DNA of 64,000 nt from assembly GCF_026314945.1 (NCBI RefSeq), contig NZ_CP111121.1, forward strand, positions 620,001 through 684,000. The letters run 5' to 3'. This document shows positions 41,094 to 49,886 of this stretch, one piece after another (positions within the stretch are counted from its first letter, which is position 1; each line of letters opens with the position of its first letter). Both the position numbers and the translations under genes were made by a program. The DNA comes from Chryseobacterium fluminis. Lineage in GTDB: Bacteria > Bacteroidota > Bacteroidia > Flavobacteriales > Weeksellaceae. The notes beneath the pieces are model-generated. The model saw only the letters and a program-made list of their open reading frames with translations. It had not been told where the DNA came from and searched no databases.

Positions 41094-41355
41094 ATTTTAA
41101 TAAAATTAAATCTGTTTTATTTACAGGATTCTCCAATATTAATAAAAGATTCCACTCTTCCAAATAAGATCTTTAATTTTTCAGATATTTATTTTCCTGA
41201 AAGAAAGCCTTGAACCTGCAAACATTAGGCACATGTACTCAGCATCTTTCTCTCCAGATAGAAAACGGAACCAGATCCTTCAATACGTTCTCAACTGAAC
41301 ATTTACAGAAAGGTCTGATTCCGAATGTAGCTTTTTATGAATGAATAGCGAAAAC

Positions 41356-42312
41356 TTAATCTCTTACCCGCTTATCTTCTTCATTATAGGCCAGGATAAT
41401 TTTTCTGACCACCGGGTGTCGTACAACATCCTCCTCCGTAAGATGCACAAATCCAATCTCCTTAACATCTCTCAGAATCCTCATTGCTTCTTTCAGTCCG
41501 GACTGCTGTTTCGGAGGCAGATCGACCTGGCTTGGATCTCCGGTGATGATAAATTTTGCGTTCATTCCCATTCTGGTAAGAAACATTTTCATCTGAGAAT
41601 GGGTGGTATTCTGCGCCTCATCCAGGATCACAAAAGCGTCATCTAGTGTTCTTCCTCGCATAAATGCCAGCGGAGCCACTTCAATAACTTTCTTTTCGAT
41701 AAAACCTTCAAGTTTCTCATGCGGAATCATGTCGCGAAGTGCGTCATACAAAGGCTGTAAATACGGATCCAGTTTCTCTTTAAGATCTCCTGGAAGGAAA
41801 CCCAGGCTTTCTCCGGCTTCTACAGCCGGCCTTGTCAGAACGATCCTTTTCACCTGTTTGTCCCGTAATGCTCTGGCAGCTAATGCCACACTCGTATAGG
41901 TCTTTCCGGTTCCCGCAGGCCCGATGGCAAAAACCATATCTTTCTTCTCCGTTTCCTTTACTAACTTTTTAAGATTTGTTGTTTTGGCTTTAATAATTTT
42001 ACCATTAACTCCCTTTACGATAATATCCTGGTCAAAAACCAGCTGTTTTTCGTTTTCGTCTCTGATATTCAGTATATTTTCAACATCTTTAAGATCGATC
42101 GAATTATTTTTGGAAATAAATTTTACAATGTCATCCAGTTTCTGTTTAAATATATCTAGTGCCTCCTGATTTCCCACAGCAAAGATATAGTGATCTCTCC
42201 CCGTAATTTTAAGCGTAGGAAAGCTTGATTTGATTAAATTGAAATATTGGTTGCTCACCCCATAGAAGATTTTCGCATCGATATCTTCCAGATCATATGT
42301 TAATTCAAACAT
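41356..42312 (-). CDS. PhoH-like ATPase
   Basis: A 318-residue cytoplasmic P-loop ATPase of the PhoH family. The N-terminal part (GRDHYIFAVGNQEALDIFKQ) is a KH-like RNA-binding module. The ATPase core has FAIGPAGTGKTYTSVALAAR (Walker A), FVILDEAQNTTHSQMKMFLT (Walker B/DEAQ) and NAKFIITGDPSQVDLPPKQ. The end carries VRHPVVRKIILAYNE. Known: PhoH-like proteins such as YbeZ associate with the endoribonuclease YbeY in rRNA processing in other bacteria; ybeY is not adjacent here. Single gene. Confidence 0.93.
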   Translation of the reverse strand: MFELTYDLEDIDAKIFYGVSNQYFNLIKSSFPTLKITGRDHYIFAVGNQEALDIFKQKLDDIVKFISKNNSIDLKDVENILNIRDENEKQLVFDQDIIVKGVNGKIIKAKTTNLKKLVKETEKKDMVFAIGPAGTGKTYTSVALAARALRDKQVKRIVLTRPAVEAGESLGFLPGDLKEKLDPYLQPLYDALRDMIPHEKLEGFIEKKVIEVAPLAFMRGRTLDDAFVILDEAQNTTHSQMKMFLTRMGMNAKFIITGDPSQVDLPPKQQSGLKEAMRILRDVKEIGFVHLTEEDVVRHPVVRKIILAYNEEDKRVRD

Positions 42313-42511
42313 GCAGTATTTTTATTTTAGATTTTAAATTTAAAGTTTTTTTTCAAATACAACTTAAAGTTTTTAGCCATAATTGCTATTTTAGTCATTA
42401 TTCATTAGAACGCCTCTTCTAAACGGAACATTATGAAAGTATTATCACGATGATGTATCAATGGAATATAAAACAATTATTGTAAATTGATCCCTGTAAA
42501 ATCACATTGAC

Positions 42512-43012
42512 ATGAAAAATACAAATCAGAAATTCCGGCTTTATAAAGCCACAGTATTGGGAGGCTTTCTTTCAGCTATCGTGAAATTCGGATGGGAAGT
42601 CCCATTTCCTCCCCGAACGCCGCAGAGGGACCTTACCAATCCACCTCAGGCCCTACTGGAACAATTGGGAGTATCTGAAAAAATGTCTCACTATTCTTAT
42701 CTATACAATGAAAATGCCAGACCTGTCTTCAGCTTCATCGTTCATTTTGGATTCAGCTTTTTCTTTGCATGGATGTATTACCGGCTGGCAGAACGCTTTA
42801 AAATGATAACCTGGGGAGGGGGAGCATTATATGGCTTAAGTATTTATATTCTTTTTCACGTCATCATCATGCCGTTAATGGGAATTGTCCCCTCTCCGCT
42901 CCATCAGCCCTGGGAAGAACATTTTTCCGAACTTTTCGGTCATATCGTATGGGCCTGGTCCATAGAAATCGTCAGAATATATGTTAAGAGTAAACAGAAT
43001 TCAGTCATGTAA
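42512..43012 (+). CDS. YagU-family inner membrane protein (DUF1440)
   Basis: A 166-residue membrane protein with about four helices. The match to the E. coli YagU pattern is clear by eye: SAIVKFGWEVPFPPRTPQRD corresponds to the VKWGAEVPLPPRSP region, FHVIIMPLMGIVPS to the FPLMGLTP region, and the C-terminus SELFGHIVWAWSIEIVRIYV to SEIFGHLVWFWSIEIIR. In E. coli the family has been linked to acid resistance, without a known mechanism. Lone plus-strand gene with no neighbour in an operon. Family call good, role uncertain. Confidence 0.85.
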   Translation: MKNTNQKFRLYKATVLGGFLSAIVKFGWEVPFPPRTPQRDLTNPPQALLEQLGVSEKMSHYSYLYNENARPVFSFIVHFGFSFFFAWMYYRLAERFKMITWGGGALYGLSIYILFHVIIMPLMGIVPSPLHQPWEEHFSELFGHIVWAWSIEIVRIYVKSKQNSVM

Positions 43013-43157
43013 AACATAATTCAAAAGGTAAATATCATCATTCTTTATTTTTGTGGTTTTGAAGATCTGTTGTTTAATTTAAACCAATTCACCCGTATAC
43101 CCTTTATTTTAGTATATTTTTAAGGATTTAAATTCCTGTTAATTCCTTTATTTTAGA

Positions 43158-43165
43158 TAAATTTG
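43158..43165 (+). promoter_or_regulatory. Bacteroidota -7 box for the SAM hydrolase gene
   Basis: TAAATTTG, 26 bases before the ATG at 43192. No clear TTG at -33. Confidence 0.5.
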
Positions 43166-43191
43166 CAATACTATTATTCTACAAACCACTA

Positions 43192-44019
43192 ATGTCAATT
43201 ATTACCCTAACTTCAGATTTCGGAAATTTGGATTACAGAGTTGCCGCTGTAAAAGGCAGCATTCTTTCTCTGAATGAGACGGTTAATATTGTTGATATTA
43301 CTCACGATATTCAGGCATTTAATCTTATACAGACATCATATATTGTAAGAAATGCTTACAAACACTTTCCGAAAGGCTCTATCCATATTATCTCCGTTGA
43401 CAGTTTTCACCATAAATCGAGAAAAAATATCGTATTTAAGGCAGACGGCTCCTATTTTATCGCGGCGGACAACGGGATTTTGAGCTTGGTTTTTTTTGAT
43501 ATTAAACCTGAAGCCATCTATGAGATTACCTTAAACAACAGGTTTGATGATATTGTTAACTTTACTTCAACGGATGTTTTTGTTCCTGCGGCTGTTCACC
43601 TCGCAAACGGTGGCCTCCCGGAAGTAATCGGCAGGAAGATCGATTCTATAAAGCAGCTTATGTTCCCGAAGCCGGTCTATAATGAATCTGAAAAAATGAT
43701 CATTGGAGAGGTCACGTATATTGATAATTTCGGAAATATAATCTCGAATATCAATAAAGATTTCTTTGAAACGCTGGGCAAAGGCTATGACAATTTTACG
43801 ATAAAATTCAGAAACCTAAGCCTTTCAAAAGTATTTTCGAGCCATACGGAAGTCGTTTCAGATTGGGAAAGAGAAACCGAATATCACGGACAGTCTGCCG
43901 CAATCTTCAATGACAGTCAGCTATTGGAACTCACGATCTATAAAGGAAGCAAAAAAAACGGTGCAAAATCTCTGTTTGGGCTGAATGTCGGAGAAAATAT
44001 TTACATTGAATTTTTCTAA
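43192..44019 (+). CDS. SAM hydroxide adenosyltransferase (DUF62 / chlorinase-fluorinase fold)
   Basis: A 275-residue cytoplasmic enzyme of the family that splits SAM into adenosine and methionine with water, related to bacterial fluorinases and chlorinases. The N-terminal motif ITLTSDFGNLDYRVAAVKG contains the D and SDFG residues of the SAM pocket. VDITHDIQAFNL, ISVDSFHHKSRKNI and ADNGILSLVF mark the core, and EVTYIDNFGNIISNI the second domain. The halide-specific loop of fluorinases is not evident. Stands just upstream of the E2 gene with its own promoter. Confidence 0.9.
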   Translation: MSIITLTSDFGNLDYRVAAVKGSILSLNETVNIVDITHDIQAFNLIQTSYIVRNAYKHFPKGSIHIISVDSFHHKSRKNIVFKADGSYFIAADNGILSLVFFDIKPEAIYEITLNNRFDDIVNFTSTDVFVPAAVHLANGGLPEVIGRKIDSIKQLMFPKPVYNESEKMIIGEVTYIDNFGNIISNINKDFFETLGKGYDNFTIKFRNLSLSKVFSSHTEVVSDWERETEYHGQSAAIFNDSQLLELTIYKGSKKNGAKSLFGLNVGENIYIEFF

Positions 44020-44054
44020 AATTATCTATTTCATAAAAAAACCGATTTTTTTTA

Positions 44055-44062
44055 TATATTTG
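44055..44062 (+). promoter_or_regulatory. Bacteroidota -7 box for the E2 gene
   Basis: TATATTTG, 20 bases before the ATG at 44083. It lies in the short gap after the SAM hydrolase stop. Confidence 0.5.
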
Positions 44063-44082
44063 TCAAAATCTAAAAATTAAAA

Positions 44083-45393
44083 ATGGCAGAATACAAATTA
44101 TTGCTTCCTTCCATGGGAGAAGGTGTTATGGAAGCGACGATTATCACTTGGTTGTTCAACGAAGGCGATAATGTAAAAGAAGATGATTCCGTAGTTGAAA
44201 TTGCAACAGATAAGGTGGATTCGGACGTTCCCACACCGGTTTCGGGAAAAATCGTCAAGATTCTGAAACAGAAGGACGAGGTTGCAAAAGTGGGTGAAGC
44301 CATTGCTATTTTAGAAATTGAAGGAGATGGCGGAAACACAGCTGAAGAACAGACAACACCTGAGACGCCTGCAGTTCCGGATCCTGAAACCATTAAAACT
44401 ATTGAGCAGCCACTTCAGACCCCTGCATCAACAGAGTTTTCAGGAGATCTTTACCTTTCTCCACTGGTAAAATCAATTGCCCAACAGGAAAATATTTCTG
44501 AAACTGAACTTAAGACAATTAAAGGAAGCGGTTTAGAAGGAAGAATTACAAAAGAAGATATATTAGCTTACGTTAAGAACAGAGGAAACCAGCCGGCGCC
44601 ACAGGCTGCTCCGACACAAGAGGTATCATCACCTCCGAAGGCCGTTGCTGCTTCCGCTCCTGCTGCTACCATAACAGCTGCTGCAGGTGATGAAATCATT
44701 CCTATGGACAGAATGAGAAAAATCATCGCTGAAAATATGGTGAAAGCAAAACAGATTGCTCCTCATGTGACTTCTTTCATCGAAACAGATGTGACCAATG
44801 TTGTAAAATGGAGAGCTAAAAACAAAGATATGTTCGAAAAGCGTGAAGGTGAGAAACTTACTTTCATGCCGATTTTTGTAAAAGCGATCGTAAAAGCGAT
44901 TCAGGATTTTCCGATGATCAATGTTTCTATCAACGGTGATCATATCATTAAAAAGAAGAACATCAACATCGGTATGGCCACTGCTTTACCAGACGGAAAC
45001 CTTATCGTTCCGGTAATCAAAAATGCAGATCAGCTATCGCTTTCAGGTTTAGCGAAAGCCATTAATGATTTGGCTTACAGAGCAAGAAATAAAAAATTAA
45101 GACCAGAAGATACTCAGGGTGCGACTTATACGATTTCTAACGTGGGAAGCTTCGGAAACCTTATGGGAACGCCGATTATTCCTCAACCTCAGGTAGCCAT
45201 CATGGCCATCGGAGCCATTGTAAAAAAACCTGCAGTTCTTGAAACTAAAGATGGTGATGTAATCGCCATCCGTCAGCTGATGTTCATGTCTCACTCTTAC
45301 GATCACAGAGTGGTAGACGGATCTCTGGGTGGAATGATGCTGAAACATGTTCATGACTACCTTGAAAACTGGGACCTGAACACGGAAATTTAA
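44083..45393 (+). CDS. Dihydrolipoamide acyltransferase (E2) of a 2-oxoacid dehydrogenase complex
   Basis: Core acyltransferase of a pyruvate or branched-chain 2-oxoacid dehydrogenase. The 436 residues hold one lipoyl domain with K44 in EIATDKVDSD. A flexible acidic/Pro linker follows, then a peripheral subunit-binding domain (LYLSPLVKSIAQQENISETE and GLEGRITKEDIL), an Ala/Pro linker and the catalytic domain with SHSYDHRVVDG (H408, D412). The E1 and E3 genes are not adjacent, so complex membership is not fixed. It differs from the OGDH E2 at 58.4 kb, which lies next to its E1. A terminator follows at 45468-45489. Confidence 0.9.
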   Translation: MAEYKLLLPSMGEGVMEATIITWLFNEGDNVKEDDSVVEIATDKVDSDVPTPVSGKIVKILKQKDEVAKVGEAIAILEIEGDGGNTAEEQTTPETPAVPDPETIKTIEQPLQTPASTEFSGDLYLSPLVKSIAQQENISETELKTIKGSGLEGRITKEDILAYVKNRGNQPAPQAAPTQEVSSPPKAVAASAPAATITAAAGDEIIPMDRMRKIIAENMVKAKQIAPHVTSFIETDVTNVVKWRAKNKDMFEKREGEKLTFMPIFVKAIVKAIQDFPMINVSINGDHIIKKKNINIGMATALPDGNLIVPVIKNADQLSLSGLAKAINDLAYRARNKKLRPEDTQGATYTISNVGSFGNLMGTPIIPQPQVAIMAIGAIVKKPAVLETKDGDVIAIRQLMFMSHSYDHRVVDGSLGGMMLKHVHDYLENWDLNTEI

Positions 45394-45871
45394 TTGTAAA
45401 TGAGGAATGATAAGTTAAATGATTTAAATAATCATGATGAGCTTGTCGGAACATTTTTAAAATATAGACCTTCGATTTTCTTCGGAGGTTTTTTTTGTGT
45501 TTAAAATTAATATTAAGCTCCTGCCGCAGATACCATCCGGATCGAAAAAAATCTTCATAAATAAAGAGAAGCACAACCTAAAAGAACATTCAATAGTCTT
45601 CTGCTATTTTCACGTCTCGCTATTACTTCGTAACATACATTTGTCCGGTTATTCTTAAATTTTTCAACTATCCTTTATTCATTTCAAAGAGATCAAATTT
45701 TAATTAATAAAACAGGTTAATTACATCCAATCACATGATACTCTTTTCCGAATTGTTGATTGATTAATATCAAATTTAAGACAAACTGCAGATGCGGATT
45801 TAATTATTTAAAATATTACTGAAAATATAAAGACGCAAAATTTCCGTATTTTCACATTTCAAAATTAACAA
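45394..45871. other. Gene-free stretch between the E2 and ClC genes
   Basis: Holds the E2 terminator (45468-45489) and then about 380 bases of AT-rich DNA with no protein-like frame. A perfect TAnnTTTG box was not found before the ClC start; TATTTTCA at 45850 is the nearest weak match. Confidence 0.5.
45468..45489 (+). terminator. Terminator of the E2 gene
   Basis: 8-bp stem ACCTTCGA/TCGGAGGT with one G-U pair, followed by a long T run (45489-45496). It lies 75 bases past the stop. Confidence 0.8.
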
Positions 45872-47224
45872 ATGCTGAAAATATTCATTCTCCTACGAAA
45901 AAGTCTCAAAAAATCCTTCGACAACATCCGGAACGAACAGCTGAAGAACAATCTTCTTCAGGCGATTCCCTTTTGGATCGGATCTGTAATTACTGGTTTT
46001 TTGGCTGTTTTGTATGCTAAAATATTTGCGTGGGGTGAAGGTCTTCTGCATTTAATAATGAACTGGCATTCATGGATGATTTTCGTTATTGCTCCGATTG
46101 GTTTTGTCTTGTCGTGGTGGCTGGTGAAAGAATTTGCACCCAATGCTAAAGGGAGTGGCATCCCTCAGGTCATGGCTGCTGTTGAGCTTGCTAATCCCAA
46201 AGAACATAGAAAAATAAGAAGTTTATTAAGTGTAAAGATCATTGTTTTTAAAATGCTTTCTTCCGTCATTCTGGTCATTGGCGGAGGAGCCGTAGGCCGT
46301 GAAGGTCCTACTATTCAGATTGCAGGCTCTGTTTTCAGAAAAGTTAACGAATACCTTCCCGAATGGTGGCCGAAAATATCCAAGAAGAATATGATTATGA
46401 CGGGGGCGGCAGCAGGCCTTGCCGCAGCTTTCAATACACCTCTCGGCGGAATCGTATTTGCTGTAGAGGAACTTTCGAAAACCCATATCAACTATTTCAA
46501 AACCGCTCTATTCACCGCAGTGATCATCGCAGGATTAACCGCTCAGACTTTAGCAGGTTCGTATTTATACCTGGGTTATCCAAAAACAAATGAGGTATCA
46601 TTAATGGTGATGTTCCCCATTATCCTGGTGAGCGGTATTGCCGGTATTTTAGCGAGTCAGCTATCCGTTACGATGCTCAGAATGAACAACTGGAAAAAGA
46701 GAAAGCTGAAAACAGACAGGGCAAATGTGGCATTTCTGGTAGTTTGTGCTCTTATTATAGCATCTATTGCCTTTTTTATTAATCAGGAAATTTTGGGTTC
46801 GGGGAAGGAAATTATGGAGCGGGTTCTCTTTACAAAGGACAAACATGAACCCTGGTATGTTCCCCTTCTCAGGATGCTGGGACCTGCCCTATCCTTCACT
46901 TCCGGTGGCGCGGGAGGTATTTTTGCACCCGCACTTACGGCCGGCGCCAGTATCGGATCTGTAATTTCAGGAGCCATCAGCCTCACCCCGAATGAAACCA
47001 ATGTGGTGATCCTAGCCGGAATGGTGGCTTTTCTCACAGGAATAACCAGAGCGCCTTTTACCTCTGCTATTATCGTTCTGGAAATGACAGACAGGCACTC
47101 GCTGATCTTCCACTTAATGTTGGCTGGAATGGTTTCTTCCATTGTTTCTATTCTGGTCAGCAGGCATTCTCTGTATGATGTTATTAAGGTAAATTTTCTT
47201 TCGGAAATAAGAAAGGAGCCGTAA
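45872..47224 (+). CDS. ClC-family chloride channel/antiporter
   Basis: A 450-residue inner-membrane protein with the three ClC pore motifs in order: GSGIPQVMAAVE, GREGPTIQIAGS and GGAGGIFAPALTAGASIGS. The gating glutamate is present in GREGP, which in bacterial members usually goes with H+/Cl- exchange rather than channel behaviour. Duplicated hydrophobic halves are recognisable (GAAAGLAAAFNTPLGGIVFA and GMVAFLTGITRAPFTSAIIV). There is no cytoplasmic CBS pair, so it is the short bacterial type. Single gene; an inverted repeat with imperfect pairing lies just after it. Confidence 0.93.
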   Translation: MLKIFILLRKSLKKSFDNIRNEQLKNNLLQAIPFWIGSVITGFLAVLYAKIFAWGEGLLHLIMNWHSWMIFVIAPIGFVLSWWLVKEFAPNAKGSGIPQVMAAVELANPKEHRKIRSLLSVKIIVFKMLSSVILVIGGGAVGREGPTIQIAGSVFRKVNEYLPEWWPKISKKNMIMTGAAAGLAAAFNTPLGGIVFAVEELSKTHINYFKTALFTAVIIAGLTAQTLAGSYLYLGYPKTNEVSLMVMFPIILVSGIAGILASQLSVTMLRMNNWKKRKLKTDRANVAFLVVCALIIASIAFFINQEILGSGKEIMERVLFTKDKHEPWYVPLLRMLGPALSFTSGGAGGIFAPALTAGASIGSVISGAISLTPNETNVVILAGMVAFLTGITRAPFTSAIIVLEMTDRHSLIFHLMLAGMVSSIVSILVSRHSLYDVIKVNFLSEIRKEP

Positions 47225-47227
47225 CGC

Positions 47228-47284
47228 TTAGCGGTTCGCAGGATTCATGGATAGAAACCGATTCTGACCTTCGCAAACCGCTAA
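47228..47284 (+). terminator. Long inverted repeat after the ClC gene, possible terminator
   Basis: TTAGCGGTTcGC (47228-47239) pairs with GCaAACCGCTAA (47273-47284) around a 33-base apex, followed by a weak T-rich tract. Long loop, so termination is less sure than for the other hairpins. Confidence 0.5.
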
Positions 47285-47311
47285 TAATTTTTATAAATAT
47301 TAGCTTCCATA

Positions 47312-47342
47312 TTGTATATTACAAATATATTCTCTACTTTTG
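47312..47342 (+). promoter_or_regulatory. Bacteroidota promoter of the S6/S18 operon
   Basis: TTG at 47312-47314, 20 bases, then TACTTTTG at 47335-47342. It lies 34 bases before the rpsF ATG at 47377. Confidence 0.72.
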
Positions 47343-47376
47343 CACCTCGAAATAATTAACAAATTCATTTAACATT

Positions 47377-47718
47377 ATGAACAATTACGAAACTGTTTTC
47401 ATTTTAACTCCCGTTCTATCTGAATCTCAGGTGGAGGAAGCAGTGAACAAGTATGTAGATCTTATCAAAGAAAAGAACTGCGAAATCGTTGCTAGAGAAA
47501 ACTGGGGACTGAAAAAGCTGGCTTATCCGATTCAATTAAAAAAGAACGGATTCTACACTTTAATCGAGTTTAAAGGTGAAGGAACTGTAGTTGCTGATCT
47601 GGAATTAGCATTCAAACGTGACGAGAGAGTAATCCGTTACCTGACTACAAAACTGGACAAGCATGCTATTGATTATGCGATCACCAGAAGAACTAAAGTA
47701 AAGACAGCTAAGGCTTAA
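47377..47718 (+). CDS. rpsF: 30S ribosomal protein S6
   Basis: Small-subunit protein that binds 16S rRNA together with S18. The 113 residues begin [20 protein letters not shown] and contain [20 protein letters not shown] and [16 protein letters not shown], the ferredoxin-like S6 core. Slightly longer at the C-terminus (a basic [10 protein letters not shown] tail). First gene of rpsF-rpsR, 30 bases apart. No classic S6:S18 leader motif was recognised in its short 5' region. Confidence 0.96.
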   Translation: MNNYETVFILTPVLSESQVEEAVNKYVDLIKEKNCEIVARENWGLKKLAYPIQLKKNGFYTLIEFKGEGTVVADLELAFKRDERVIRYLTTKLDKHAIDYAITRRTKVKTAKA

Positions 47719-47748
47719 TATTAACCCAATTTTAAAAAAGACAAAGAC

Positions 47749-48051
47749 ATGGCAATAGATGATATGGCTAAACAAGCCTCAGCTGGAGGAGAATCAGAAG
47801 TAAAGTTTCTTACTCCGCTTGATATCAATACAAAATCTGAAAAGAAATATTGTAGATTCAAAAAATTCGGAATTAAGCACGTTGATTACAAAGATGCTGA
47901 TTTCTTATTACAGTTTGTAAACGAACAAGGTAAAATTTTACCAAGAAGATACACAGGAACTTCTTTGAAATACCAAAGAAAAGTTTCTGCAGCGATCAAA
48001 AGAGCAAGACACCTTGCTTTGATGCCGTACGTAGCTGACTTGTTAAAATAA
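47749..48051 (+). CDS. rpsR: 30S ribosomal protein S18
   Basis: Partner of S6 in the platform of the 30S subunit. The 100-residue protein has an N-terminal extension ([20 protein letters not shown]), then the core [40 protein letters not shown] and [15 protein letters not shown]. It lies in the rpsF-rpsR unit. Two terminator-like hairpins with T-rich ends separate it from rplI. Confidence 0.96.
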   Translation: MAIDDMAKQASAGGESEVKFLTPLDINTKSEKKYCRFKKFGIKHVDYKDADFLLQFVNEQGKILPRRYTGTSLKYQRKVSAAIKRARHLALMPYVADLLK

Positions 48052-48072
48052 GACAAAATAAAGAAACAAGAG

Positions 48073-48106
48073 AAAAGAGAAAAGACTCCGGTCTTTTTCT
48101 CTTTTT
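48073..48106 (+). terminator. Hairpin with T tract between rpsR and rplI (first)
   Basis: AAAAGAGAAAAGAC (48073-48086) pairs with GTCTTTTTCTCTTTTT (48091-48106) around TCCG with one bulge. It lies 22 bases past the rpsR stop and ends in a T run, so many transcripts should stop before rplI. Confidence 0.7.
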
Positions 48107-48167
48107 AAGTTGCTGAATAAATAATTAATTCTAACGATTTTTAGATTGAAGAAAAGAAATAATTTTT

Positions 48168-48193
48168 AAGACATCCGTCTTTCTTCTTTTTTC
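48168..48193 (+). promoter_or_regulatory. Second AAGAC/GTCTT hairpin in the rplI leader
   Basis: AAGAC (48168-48172) with GTCTT (48177-48181) around ATCC, followed by TTCTTCTTTTTTC. It repeats the shape of the first hairpin and may act as an attenuator ahead of rplI at 48233. Confidence 0.45.
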
Positions 48194-48232
48194 TTTGTTC
48201 TTTTCTCTAAAACTAAAAAACGGACAACAACA

Positions 48233-48754
48233 ATGAACATTATTCTAAAAAAAGACGTAGAAAACTTAGGTCTTGAATTCGACACGGTAAACGTAAAACC
48301 TGGTTACGCAAGAAACTTCTTAATTCCTCAGGGATATGCACTTTTAGCAACTCCTAAAAACGTAGCCGCTTTAGAAGCTACCCTGGAATCAAGAAAAGAA
48401 GAAGAAGCAAAATTAATCGCTGCTGCTAACGCGGTAGTAGATCAGTTGAAGAAGACTTCTATCACTATTCCTGCAAAAGTAGGTTCAGGAGATAAACTAT
48501 TCGGATCTATCAACAATGCAGATCTTTCTGCTGCTCTAGCGAAAGCCGGAGTTTCTGTAGAGAAGAAATATATCAAAATTCCTGGAAACACGATCAAAAG
48601 AACAGGTAAAGTTACGGCTAACATCAGATTACACAGAAATGTTGAATACAACTTTGAGTTCGACATCGTATCTGACGCACCGGTAGAAGCTCCTAAACCA
48701 GCTGCTCCTAAACCAGTAGCTAAAGTAGAAGAAACTCCTTCTGAAGAAGCTTAA
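48233..48754 (+). CDS. rplI: 50S ribosomal protein L9
   Basis: Large-subunit protein at the L1 stalk base. The 173-residue product starts with the N-domain (IILKKDVENLGLEFDTVNVKPGYARNFLIPQGYA), then a long helix and the C-domain (GSINNADLSAALAKAGVSVE). It is longer than the usual 148-150 residues because of an added C-terminal tail rich in Ala, Pro and Lys ([20 protein letters not shown]), common in Bacteroidota. A perfect terminator follows. Confidence 0.96.
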   Translation: MNIILKKDVENLGLEFDTVNVKPGYARNFLIPQGYALLATPKNVAALEATLESRKEEEAKLIAAANAVVDQLKKTSITIPAKVGSGDKLFGSINNADLSAALAKAGVSVEKKYIKIPGNTIKRTGKVTANIRLHRNVEYNFEFDIVSDAPVEAPKPAAPKPVAKVEETPSEEA

Positions 48755-48780
48755 GATTTTAAGAAATTTCTTAAATATAT

Positions 48781-48804
48781 AAACCACTTCGCTCGAAGTG
48801 GTTT
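48781..48804 (+). terminator. Terminator after rplI
   Basis: 11-bp perfect stem AAACCACTTCG/CGAAGTGGTTT with a 2-base apex and a following T7 run, about 27 bases past the stop. Confidence 0.92.
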
Positions 48805-48945
48805 TTTTATGGGTATTTATAAAAGCAACTCCAGTCACCGTTTAAAAGAAAATTTCAATTTTCACCCAAAGCTTGAGACTGTTTTGTCATTCGCTTCTGG
48901 CAATAGCATCAAATATTGAACAGTAGAATTCTTCAGCGCTCAGCC

Positions 48946-49749
48946 TTAAGCGTTTCCTTTTAGTTTCTGCTGATATTCCGTAGGCGGAATCCCGATAACC
49001 TTTTTAAAGATATTGCTGAATGATGAAAGGCTGTTGTACCCTACCATCATCGCAATTTCATACATATTATACTTTCCTTCAATCATCAGTTCCAATGATC
49101 TTGTAATTCTTAATGCCCGCAAAAAACGAACATAATTCATCCCCAAAATTTCCTTAAATTTTCTCGAAAGGGTTCTTGTACTCATCCCAAACTCCTTTGC
49201 CGTAGATTCTATGCTTAAATGCTTTTCCAGGTTAGCATGGATGTACTGTGCAATCTTTAAAAGCGTTTCATCACTGGGAAAAGGATGCTGAACCGGGAAC
49301 GCAAGCTGTTTATCCCTCTTTTCGGGTAAAATACCTTTCAGTGCTTTAAGAAAATAATATTGAGGCGCATCATTTTTTGTTATTTTACCATCCCATTCTT
49401 TTGTGTATAAAATCATCTCCCTCAGTAGATGGCTGACCGAATAGATATTGATTTCATCATAAAAGCCATTTTCGCCTTCTTCTTTTTTAAAATAAAAATT
49501 ATAAAGATCTACTTTCGGACTCGTGGAAAAAATATAATGCGGAGTGCCTGCAGGAATCCACATAAAACATCTGGCCGGCAGATACCAGTGCTTTGAATCC
49601 GTAAAAATATGCACAATACCTCCTTCTGCGTACACTAACTGTGCAGAACTGTGATGATGAATCTCCGTTTTAACACTTCCCGTCAGAACGTGGTAAATAT
49701 AAAACTCAGCGTCAGTTTCTTCAACGGCTCCAAAATGACTGTCATTCAT
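48946..49749 (-). CDS. AraC-family transcriptional regulator, divergent from an efflux operon
   Basis: A cytoplasmic regulator with an N-terminal cupin-type effector domain (IYHVLTGSVKTEIHHHSSAQ, GGIVHIFTDSKHWYLPARCF, WIPAGTPHYIF) and a C-terminal AraC pair of helix-turn-helices (IESTAKEFGMSTRTLSRKFK, and YEIAMMVGYNSLSSFSNIFK ending at IPPTEYQQKL). I use the ATG at 49749 (268 residues) because the domain begins there. The frame stays open to an ATG at 49851 and a TTG at 49860, which would overlap the -7 box of the divergent efflux operon. Adjacency makes it the likely local regulator of that operon. Effector unknown. Confidence 0.85.
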   Translation of the reverse strand: MNDSHFGAVEETDAEFYIYHVLTGSVKTEIHHHSSAQLVYAEGGIVHIFTDSKHWYLPARCFMWIPAGTPHYIFSTSPKVDLYNFYFKKEEGENGFYDEINIYSVSHLLREMILYTKEWDGKITKNDAPQYYFLKALKGILPEKRDKQLAFPVQHPFPSDETLLKIAQYIHANLEKHLSIESTAKEFGMSTRTLSRKFKEILGMNYVRFLRALRITRSLELMIEGKYNMYEIAMMVGYNSLSSFSNIFKKVIGIPPTEYQQKLKGNA

Positions 49750-49837
49750 AGAATAAAGATATAGAGAAAATTTCGATCTGGCGTAAATGAGCAAATCTTT
49801 TTCTGTTTTCACAAATCGTGTCCCTGTACGGGCATCG

Positions 49838-49845
49838 TAACTTTG
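49838..49845 (+). promoter_or_regulatory. Bacteroidota -7 box of the efflux operon
   Basis: TAACTTTG, 41 bases before the ATG at 49887. The -33 position has no TTG, consistent with activation by the divergent AraC-type regulator. Confidence 0.55.
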
Positions 49846-49886
49846 CCCCATCGAAATCAATTCAGCAAAAAACCTTCAATAAATTT

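Noticed and set aside
44070..44393. Minus-strand frame over the E2 lipoyl domain
   Set aside because: Antisense to a strongly supported gene; Ser/Thr-rich shadow translation.
47343..47376. S6:S18 autoregulatory leader before rpsF
   Set aside because: The leader after the promoter is about 30 bases and no CCG-loop motif was recognised.
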